From Bryobacterales bacterium (GTDB lineage Bacteria > Acidobacteriota > Terriglobia > Bryobacterales > UBA6623): a stretch of 48,406 bases of DNA. The DNA lies in NCBI GenBank assembly GCA_022823865.1, contig JAJEHF010000123.1, forward strand, positions 1-48,406. The letters are read 5' to 3'. The notes beneath the pieces were generated by a model that was not told where the DNA came from, made no database searches, and saw only the letters and a program-made list of their open reading frames with translations. Below are positions 24,498 through 31,461 of the stretch, one piece after another. Within the stretch, counting starts at the first letter, position 1. The number at the start of each line of letters is the position of its first letter. The translations under genes were made by a program, and so were the position numbers.

Positions 24498-24827
24498 ATG
24501 CGGAAAGAAAGTGTAGAGATCGAACGGAGCAGTGGCAACGTATTCGCTGACTTGGGATTGCCAGATGCTGACGCGCATATGCTCAAGGCCGAGCTCGTCG
24601 CTCGGATCGACAAGACTATTCGAGAGCGCCGACTCAAACAGGTCGAGACGGCGAAACTGCTCGGGCTCTCCCAACCCGATGTATCGCGCCTGCTGCGGGG
24701 GGATTTCCGCGAGTACTCCTTGGAGCGTCTCTTGCGCCTCCTCGCAAGGCTAGGGCACGACGTGGATATTGTCATTCGCGAGTCCAGCTTGGAGCGGACC
24801 GGGGTCATGTCCCCGGAGGTGGTGTAA
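24498..24827 (+). CDS. XRE-family antitoxin-like HTH protein (HigA-like)
   Basis: 109 residues. The N-terminal SSGNVFADLGLPDAD and the helix-turn-helix LKQVETAKLLGLSQPDVSRLL, then SLERLLRLLARLGHDVDIVIR, match the well-known XRE antitoxins that accompany Gp49-like HigB toxins. Start ATG 24498 has GGGGAG about 8 nt upstream and coincides with the family start. In normal loci toxin precedes antitoxin with few bases between them, exactly as here, but only the toxin's tail survives. It may still act as a DNA-binding regulator. Confidence 0.85.
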   Translation: MRKESVEIERSSGNVFADLGLPDADAHMLKAELVARIDKTIRERRLKQVETAKLLGLSQPDVSRLLRGDFREYSLERLLRLLARLGHDVDIVIRESSLERTGVMSPEVV

Positions 24828-25083
24828 GAGGGGCTGTGGGTTTCGTGCCCCCGGGTTGGGCTGTCTTGTTCAAGTGGCCACTCATAGGCCCTGCGTGTGC
24901 CGTCCGTGGTCGTCAATTTCGGCGATGATCGTGGCTGGAACCACGCTCCACCTCTACTCCTTTCTGCAGTAGCGAATCTACCTTTAAGATCTTCACCCCT
25001 GCTACCGAAACGAACTGGGAATCAACCCTCGCAACAATCTGGGGTACAACGCCCATGGCCGACCCATAGCGCTGGACACGATC

Positions 25084-25800
25084 TCAGCGTGCTCTCTTGA
25101 CAGCCCTCTCCGCGATCTGCTGCCCAGCAAGCAGCTTGGCCAGTCGCTGACTCAAGCGGACTGGGTCCAGGGTCGTTTCGGTGGCGGGTTGGCCGGGGGC
25201 CGCATTCCTGCGCTCGGGAAACAACGCAACCCTGCCCCCGAAAGGAATGAAGCCCCGTCCCCCAAAGATGTCTCCTAGCCCAAACAAGCCCTCTGGCCCG
25301 AAGAAGTCCGGCTGAGCGATGAGGTTGAGTTGAATCGCTTCCTGACCTGCCCAATATTGCTCAAGGGCTGCCTCTAGGCTCCCGAGCACGATAAGCTGCT
25401 GCCAGTTCAAAATCGCGCGAGCCATCTTCCGGTGCTCCGATGTCACGCTGTCCACCCTCCCCTCGATGCGCTCGAAATCAGCCACGAGCATCGTGACAGT
25501 CGCCTCGTCCAGTGGCTCGGCGCGAAACGCACGCCCAAGCTCCCAGTACTTCTGGAACGCTTCGAGCATTATGGGAAACAGGGCATCTTCGAGAGCATAG
25601 TTGATGCTTGTGAGCTGCTCTTGTTGTTCTTCGGTGAGGTTGATCAACTCTTGGAGCCGCGAATCGTACCCATAGCCAGGATCGGTATTACTAGTGGCGC
25701 CTCCGGCGCCGGGACCGGCAACAGACGTGGCCTGCTGGCCGACCGCGGTCGCGCAACACAGCAATGCAGCCAAGACAATGGGGGTTCTGAAGAAGTCCAT
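25084..25800 (-). CDS. Periplasmic Spy/CpxP-like (LTxxQ) protein
   Basis: 238 residues. Signal peptide cleaved near VGQQ (about 22). An LTEEQQEQL motif opens a helical region (about 50-160) with the amphipathic pattern of Spy/CpxP-type proteins, followed by a Gly/Phe-rich segment (FFGPEGLFGLGDIFGGRGF) and a charged C-terminus. Such proteins are ATP-independent chaperones or envelope-stress and metal-responsive factors; the exact role is unknown. The Gly-rich insertion is not a standard part of that family. Confidence 0.6.
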   Translation of the reverse strand: MDFFRTPIVLAALLCCATAVGQQATSVAGPGAGGATSNTDPGYGYDSRLQELINLTEEQQEQLTSINYALEDALFPIMLEAFQKYWELGRAFRAEPLDEATVTMLVADFERIEGRVDSVTSEHRKMARAILNWQQLIVLGSLEAALEQYWAGQEAIQLNLIAQPDFFGPEGLFGLGDIFGGRGFIPFGGRVALFPERRNAAPGQPATETTLDPVRLSQRLAKLLAGQQIAERAVKRAR

Positions 25801-26025
25801 GTCCTCTTTATAAGGAGTGCACCGCCGTGAGTCAAATAGCTGCTCTTAGCGGGGACTTCACAGAGCTAATCAGCCGATAGCCCGTTGAAACCAAAGGGCT
25901 TGTTCCGTTAAGAAGACACGCTAGCTGACGTATTGTTCCCATCGCAAAGGTCGGCGGAATATCCTCGAATGGCAGGATCCGGAAGTTAGGCAGCACACTT
26001 GGTGGTTCTAAGTATCGCTGGACGC

Positions 26026-26835
26026 TCAGCCACCATCGACCGATTCGAAAGCTCGCAGCACGTGCCGCGCAGTCTGCTCCACAGCGCCCCAGTCCCCGCT
26101 GTCCAGCGCGTCCACTAATGCCCGCTTGTCAGCCTCCGAGTCAGCATCTCCGCCCGTTGCAAACACTTCTAGCATCGCAGCCAGAGCTCGAGCCAGCATC
26201 CACCCTGCCGGCTCCGGAACGCTACGAGCCATGCGGCAGTTGGTCTTCCGCTTGCAGCGCTTGCAGTGCTTGCCGTCGCCGTCTATCTCACCGCCGCACC
26301 TAGTGCAGCGTCCCGCCAGCAGCCAGGCTTCGCGCTTGGAGCGCATCGCTGGCACCGTCGCCGCCTGAGCCTGCCAAGCCGTTACCAGCGGACCTAGCGG
26401 GTGCTTTGTGAGTAACTTGTCACCCAGCCAGAGTGTGTGCAGGCTGCAAACAGCCTGCGCTAGATCGCTCTCGCCAGTCTCGCCGACTACCCATCGGAAC
26501 ACCGGGATTCCGGCAATCGGCTCGCCATGGATCTCTCCGCTGTCGATCTGCCAACACCACCCGCGATAGGCGAACTCAGCCGCTATCGCTAGGTTGTCGA
26601 TTGGCGGGGGTTTGAATTGCTTCAGTCGCGCCCACGTGGCCACCAGTACTGATTCTTCCACGCTAGGCAACCAGCCGATCAGCCCACCGATGTCAGGCAC
26701 TGCGTTCTCAGGGCACGCCGCTCCGTCGTTCGTTGACGCCCAGTTAATCCGCGCCAGCGCATCAAGTACATCGTCCGGCTCGCGTGCGTTCAGCGCAGAC
26801 GCTACCATCTGGCTCTTATATGATGCCGTCACCAT
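26026..26835 (-). CDS. Unknown protein with central zinc ribbon
   Basis: About 269 residues from the ATG at 26835 (ATG 26808 is an alternative). N-terminal helical part, then a segment with TKHPLGPLVTAWQAQ, followed by a zinc-ribbon motif (CTRCGGEIDGDGKHCKRCKRK, four Cys in two CxxC pairs) at about residues 190-210. The C-terminal part is helical and acidic. Its location next to an IS21 remnant in the accessory strip suggests a mobile-element gene. I do not recognise a family with known function. Confidence 0.6.
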   Translation of the reverse strand: MVTASYKSQMVASALNAREPDDVLDALARINWASTNDGAACPENAVPDIGGLIGWLPSVEESVLVATWARLKQFKPPPIDNLAIAAEFAYRGWCWQIDSGEIHGEPIAGIPVFRWVVGETGESDLAQAVCSLHTLWLGDKLLTKHPLGPLVTAWQAQAATVPAMRSKREAWLLAGRCTRCGGEIDGDGKHCKRCKRKTNCRMARSVPEPAGWMLARALAAMLEVFATGGDADSEADKRALVDALDSGDWGAVEQTARHVLRAFESVDGG

Positions 26836-27034
26836 AGCCCTATTGCTGCTACGACAGCACCGGATCTTGGCAAGCACGGGCGCGGTATGGGGTTCGTGCG
26901 ATACGACTGGGCAGCCTTCGGCGGTCCGCCTTGGGCATTCTCAGCCGCTCAGCCCCTCAATGTCCTCGATCACCGCCAACTCGTCCGCAGCGACGGCTCA
27001 CCGTCACCGGCCTCGCAGCTTTACCGAGCCAAAC

Positions 27035-27622
27035 TCATGGCAACTTTAATCGGAGGCAATTACGTTGAATTGTGACGAATGTCAATGACAATGAACGAGA
27101 ATTGCTCATGTCTGGAGGGAGATCCGTCGCGGGCTCCGCGGACTCCGCCTGTGTTGCGATGGGGCTTGAGGTGGCCGGGCGACTGGCATCGCAGTCCGCT
27201 CGCTGCATCGCGAGCCACAGCCGCTGATGGGCCCGCATTCGGTAGCTGTCGCCGCGGATGTTGACGATGTGGCAGTGGTGCAGCGGGCAGTCGATCAGGG
27301 CAGCTGCCATCACCTCGTCCCTCAGTACCGCACCCCATTTCCCCAAAGCCCTTGTGGAGGTCAGCACCGTCGAGGCCCACCCGTGGCGCGCGGCGATCAG
27401 TTGGAAAAACAGCACGGCCCCGTCGCGGCTGACGGGAACGTAGCTGATCTCGTCGAGGACCACCAGCGCCGGATGGGTCAGCACGCGCAGGTGGCACGCT
27501 AGCTCGTCCCCCGCGCAGGCGTGCTCTAGCGACTCGACCAAGCTCGCCACGGCCCGGCGAACCCGCAACCGGCTCTCAGGAAGTCGCTCAGCGGTTCCAC
27601 AAGACGTGGAGACAGGAGTCAA
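27035..27622 (-). pseudogene. IS21-family IstB ATPase, 5'-truncated remnant
   Basis: The frame contains the C-terminal half of IstB: VVLDEISYVPVSRDGAVLFFQLI (Walker B region), TSTRALGKWG (sensor) and IRGDSYRMR near the end. The N-terminal domain and the Walker A motif are missing; upstream sequence does not encode them in any frame. No istA is nearby. IstB normally loads the IstA transposase on target DNA; this copy cannot function. It marks past IS21 activity in the strip. Confidence 0.7.
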
Positions 27623-27756
27623 TCTCTACAAACCGTCATCGAGCTGGACAAGAGAGGTGCCTGTGGTCGTGGCGCGATGCCCCAGACCATGTCGCACATA
27701 ATGTCACTATCACTGGTTGGTAGCTCTTGCTCAGCCGAATCCTCAGCAGCCTGCAG

Positions 27757-28425
27757 ATGGCAGACTTGACGCGCAAGATGCGCAGAGATTGGGACCGTCG
27801 CGCCCGCACGGACGCAATGCACTTCGTCAATACCGCTCGGTCAGGTTGGGACGAAAAGGAGTTCTTCGCTACCGGAGAAGAGAACGTCCGCGACCACATT
27901 CTCAACGACATGGACGCAGTCTGCCAGGGACGTGACCCGGCCCGAATGCGCGTCTTGGAGATCGGCTGTGGCGTCGGACGCATGACTAGGGCGCTTGCGG
28001 CGACGTTCGGAGAGGTGCACGGCGTCGATGTCAGTGAAGAGATGGTGCGACGAGCCAAGCAGTTCCTACGGAACACGCCAAACGCCCATGTCTACCACAA
28101 CTCGGGCAAGGACCTGCGAGTGCTCGGGGACCTAGACTTCGACTTCGCCTACTCGTTCATCGTGTTCCAACATATCCCCAGCCGGGCAGTCATCGACAGC
28201 TATGTCGGCGCCGTAAGCCAATGCTTGCGCAGAGGATCAACTTTTAAGTTCCAAGTGCAGGGATATCCAGGGTCTAACCTGCTCCAGAATGGTCGCGACA
28301 CTTGGCTCGGCGCCAGTGTTTCCGAAATCCAAGCCGCCACGATGGCCAAGAGGCATGGTTTCGAGCTTCGCCGCAGCGCGGGGGCCGGAACTCAGTACCA
28401 CTGGCTGTGGTTCTACAAGCCGTAG
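27757..28425 (+). CDS. Class I SAM-dependent methyltransferase
   Basis: 222 residues. The SAM-binding motif VLEIGCGVGRMTRALA (about 65-80) is followed by VHGVDVSEEMVRRAKQF. An N-terminal RRDWDRRARTDAMHFV is typical of a small-molecule or glycan methyltransferase group often found with glycosyltransferases. Substrate unknown. Start ATG 27757 chosen to fit that N-terminus; TTG 27727 is possible. Convergent with the next methyltransferase gene, with 30 bp between stops. Confidence 0.8.
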   Translation: MADLTRKMRRDWDRRARTDAMHFVNTARSGWDEKEFFATGEENVRDHILNDMDAVCQGRDPARMRVLEIGCGVGRMTRALAATFGEVHGVDVSEEMVRRAKQFLRNTPNAHVYHNSGKDLRVLGDLDFDFAYSFIVFQHIPSRAVIDSYVGAVSQCLRRGSTFKFQVQGYPGSNLLQNGRDTWLGASVSEIQAATMAKRHGFELRRSAGAGTQYHWLWFYKP

Positions 28426-28455
28426 CGCTACTCAGCTGCGATCATGTTCGCCCGC

Positions 28456-29337
28456 TCACCACTTGCGCGGCAGCTTAGGCGCCAGCCGCAGGCGACGGAG
28501 GACGCGATATGGCCATCGCGAGAGTTCTCGGCTCATCTTGCGTTCGACCAGCTCATGCCGCGATTCCAAGGCAGCCACCCATTCGCGCAGCTTGGCGATG
28601 TGCAGTTCCCGCTCCCGAAGCAGATTGGCGTCGCTCGGCAGGAACGCGAGACCCTGCAGGTCGTTCAGCGGGCTCATTGAGCAAACCGCGACGAAGAAGT
28701 GGGCCGCTGCCGGATCGGCTTGGCGGGTCTCGAGGTGCGCTGTCGTCTTCCCCGCACTCGGCGAGCTGATCGAGACCGCTCCAACGTGATTCTCCAAGAA
28801 GACAGTGCAGTGGGGAAACGCGGACATCAGGGCGGCATGGAATTCCTCGTGCGCGAACTCGTGCACGTGGAACGGATTCGGGTCGTCGCGGGTGGTCCGG
28901 TAGAAGTCCCGGTTCGGGGTTGACACCACAAAGACCCCGGAAGTGTCCAAGACCCGCGCCGCTTCGCTGATGAGGCCTTCCCAGCCGTTCAGGTGTTCGA
29001 TCACCTCGAAGGCCGTGACGAGGTCCAGCGATGCGTCCTCAAAGGGCAGATTCACGCAATCCCCACGCACGAGAACGACTCCCGGACAGTTGGCCCGTGC
29101 ACGGGAAATAGCCTGCGCGGAATTGTCCAAGCCGTACACGGCGGCGCTCTCTCCGACAAGCCGCTGCGCCCCGTACCCCTCCCCGCAGCCGACGTCCAAG
29201 ACACGCCGCCCGTGAGCCAGCGGCTCTGCAAAGCAATAGCGGGCCACGTGCTCGTTGCGCAGGTCTGGATCGCTGGCATCCGGCACCAGCCGCTCGCCGC
29301 TGGGCTCTGCCGGGCGATCTATGTCGGTAGGACGCAT
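28456..29337 (-). CDS. SAM-dependent methyltransferase with C-terminal coiled coil
   Basis: 293 residues. RRVLDVGCGEGYGAQRL binds SAM; the region with STPNRDFY and PNPFHVHEF is typical of polysaccharide-chain or O-antigen methyltransferases. The C-terminal 60 residues form a basic coiled coil (LLRERELHIAKLREWVAALE), as found where such enzymes associate with glycosyltransferases. Likely modifies a cell-surface glycan. Start ATG 29337 (MRPTDID). Confidence 0.82.
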   Translation of the reverse strand: MRPTDIDRPAEPSGERLVPDASDPDLRNEHVARYCFAEPLAHGRRVLDVGCGEGYGAQRLVGESAAVYGLDNSAQAISRARANCPGVVLVRGDCVNLPFEDASLDLVTAFEVIEHLNGWEGLISEAARVLDTSGVFVVSTPNRDFYRTTRDDPNPFHVHEFAHEEFHAALMSAFPHCTVFLENHVGAVSISSPSAGKTTAHLETRQADPAAAHFFVAVCSMSPLNDLQGLAFLPSDANLLRERELHIAKLREWVAALESRHELVERKMSRELSRWPYRVLRRLRLAPKLPRKW

Positions 29338-29427
29338 GGCCTGACGCTTGCCGGACCGGTGGCGGCAGGTCTCGACAGTCTGATCGCTGCGCACGCCAAT
29401 CGCGGCCGCCTCCTGTGGTTGTCCGGG

Positions 29428-31407
29428 CTATTGGTAGAACGGCTGGCTCGGCAGCCAGCGCGGACCGAAATGGGGTTCGTCCCCGCCCACTTCCAGCGCC
29501 CCCAGATCCGGCGCGGCACCGGCAAACCCCTCGTTGACGGTCGGGATCACCACCCCGGCATCGACAGCTGCACTGTCGGGCCTGAGCCGGAAATTCAGTT
29601 CCCGGGCGTGGTAGACCGCGTGCCTTTGCCGCGGGTCGGGAGGGGCCATCCGCTCGAAGATGTCGAAGTCGAGTTCAACGCCGTGTTGCTCTTGGCCGGT
29701 GGCCGCCCGGAGCTCGCGCAGGCTGGAAAACGTCCGCCAGGGGGGCACTGGAGCGCCCGGAACCACCGCTCCCTCGTCCGGAGCGCGCCAGCGGTACTGC
29801 TCCCTTACGCCCGCGTTGGGCCGGAATCCGTTGTAGTCCGAGCTGAATTCCCGGCCTGCGTTCGACCACGTCATCACGCCGCGTCCAGGCGTGTCCCGGC
29901 CTAGGAAGAGGTTGTTGCGGTAGTGCATGTTCGACGAGGGATCGCTGGCCACCTGCTCGCCGATGATGGTGTTGTGGTAGGCGAACAGGCCCGCTGCCTT
30001 GGCGGAGAACTTGAACGCGACCCCACTCGGCACGTGGTACAGCAGGTTGCGGATGAAGTAGGCCGGCCCCCCGAAGACGGGCTGGGAGCTGTAGCCTCCG
30101 TGGGCGGCGTTGACGCCCCGGTTGTTGAAGACGCGGATGTTGTGGACACCGCCGTCTGTCTCGATGAAGTCGTCTCCTGACATGTGGATGTCGTTGGCGT
30201 AGATGTCGATCGAGGACGCCCTCCGCTCCGGATCGGCCTCGGGCGTGCCGTAGGTTGAAATGCCGATGCCGTCGTGAAAGTAGGCCACGGCATTGTGGGC
30301 GATGACGTGGCCTGGCCCGTACACCTTGACCGCATAGTAGCTCCGCACTTCGTGCGAGCCGTAGGGCCCCACACCGCGCCAAAGCGGCCCGGTCCAGCCC
30401 ACCAGCAGGTTGCGCTGCTCGGATCGGCCGAGAAAGATGTTGTCGGCGATGTAGAAATCGCTCGAACCCGCATACTCGGTCCAAACGCCGAATCCGATGT
30501 CTTCGAAGCGGCACCTCTTCACCGTCAGGTTCCGCGCCCCGGCAACGCCCTTGAAACCGGCGAAGATCGCAATGTCCGTGTTGCGAAACGTCAACCCTTC
30601 GAAGATGTGGTGAGCTGAAGCGCTGACATCGAACAGCCGGTGGTTCCCCGCCCCGTCGAACACCGCTTCCCCGTCGCCCGCCGCGCGGATCGTGATCGGC
30701 CTTTCCGCAGTCCCCTTGAGCGTGAGCCAGTTCGTGCCGTCGAACGGAGTCATCATCGGATCGACGTAGTTCAGCCGATCATTGCGGTAAAGCCCGGCGT
30801 GGACGAGAATCGTATCGCCCGGGCTGACCGGCCGCTCCCAGACGACGCTCCAGTCGCCCAAGCCCGCTCCGTAATAGGCCTGCAGCAAGCTGGTGAAGTG
30901 CGGCTCCAGCTTGTCGCCCTCGTGGTCGGGAGGGTAGACATGCAGCACGCGCCCGCCCTCATAGGGCACCGGCTCGGTGCGCGTGCTGACTCGCACCAGA
31001 TGCTCGGTCTCTCCGCTCGTGCCATCCGGGTCCGAGAGCTGGAAGCGGCACTCGTACTCCGTGCCCGGCTCGAGGTTGAGAATGCTGCCGGCGAAGCCGT
31101 CCGGCACGGTGTAGTCTAGATTCTCCCGCGTGCGGAAGACACGCTCGCCGCCGATGCGAACCAGCGGCAGCGCCTGGCGCCACGCGTCCTGCCCCGCCTT
31201 GCGAAACGCCACCGCAACGCTGGCGTCACGGTCGTCATCTCCGCTGATGGCCCACTCGAAGCCGAGATTGTGCAGCGTCGGATGCTCGACGGTGAACGCG
31301 CCCGCATGCGCGGCATCTTCGGCAGGCAGGACACCACCTGCGAGCAGTAGCAGCGCGATCACGCGCCAAGCCACTGCGCTAGCCGTCGGCCTCGCTGCGT
31401 TGTTCAT
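29428..31407 (-). CDS. Secreted right-handed beta-helix protein
   Basis: About 659 residues. Signal peptide (1-29), an N-terminal fibronectin-like segment (about 35-140, LEPGTEYECRFQLSDPDG), then a parallel beta-helix region (about 200-500) with repeats of the type FDVSASAHHIFEGLTF, LTVKRCRFEDIGFG and FYIADNIFLG. Such folds occur in polysaccharide lyases and glycosidases; no catalytic residues can be assigned by eye. It lies 54 bp downstream of the DUF3604 gene on the same strand and both are exported, so they probably act on the same extracellular material. Confidence 0.8.
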   Translation of the reverse strand: MNNAARPTASAVAWRVIALLLLAGGVLPAEDAAHAGAFTVEHPTLHNLGFEWAISGDDDRDASVAVAFRKAGQDAWRQALPLVRIGGERVFRTRENLDYTVPDGFAGSILNLEPGTEYECRFQLSDPDGTSGETEHLVRVSTRTEPVPYEGGRVLHVYPPDHEGDKLEPHFTSLLQAYYGAGLGDWSVVWERPVSPGDTILVHAGLYRNDRLNYVDPMMTPFDGTNWLTLKGTAERPITIRAAGDGEAVFDGAGNHRLFDVSASAHHIFEGLTFRNTDIAIFAGFKGVAGARNLTVKRCRFEDIGFGVWTEYAGSSDFYIADNIFLGRSEQRNLLVGWTGPLWRGVGPYGSHEVRSYYAVKVYGPGHVIAHNAVAYFHDGIGISTYGTPEADPERRASSIDIYANDIHMSGDDFIETDGGVHNIRVFNNRGVNAAHGGYSSQPVFGGPAYFIRNLLYHVPSGVAFKFSAKAAGLFAYHNTIIGEQVASDPSSNMHYRNNLFLGRDTPGRGVMTWSNAGREFSSDYNGFRPNAGVREQYRWRAPDEGAVVPGAPVPPWRTFSSLRELRAATGQEQHGVELDFDIFERMAPPDPRQRHAVYHARELNFRLRPDSAAVDAGVVIPTVNEGFAGAAPDLGALEVGGDEPHFGPRWLPSQPFYQ

Positions 31408-31461
31408 CTCACCGTCCCCGAGCGCGTTTCGCCGCCCGCGCCGCGCACCCATGCGACTTGT

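Noticed and set aside
25850..25910. Hairpin AGCCC...GGGCT as a terminator
   Set aside because: Five-base stem with a 12-nt loop and no proper T run.
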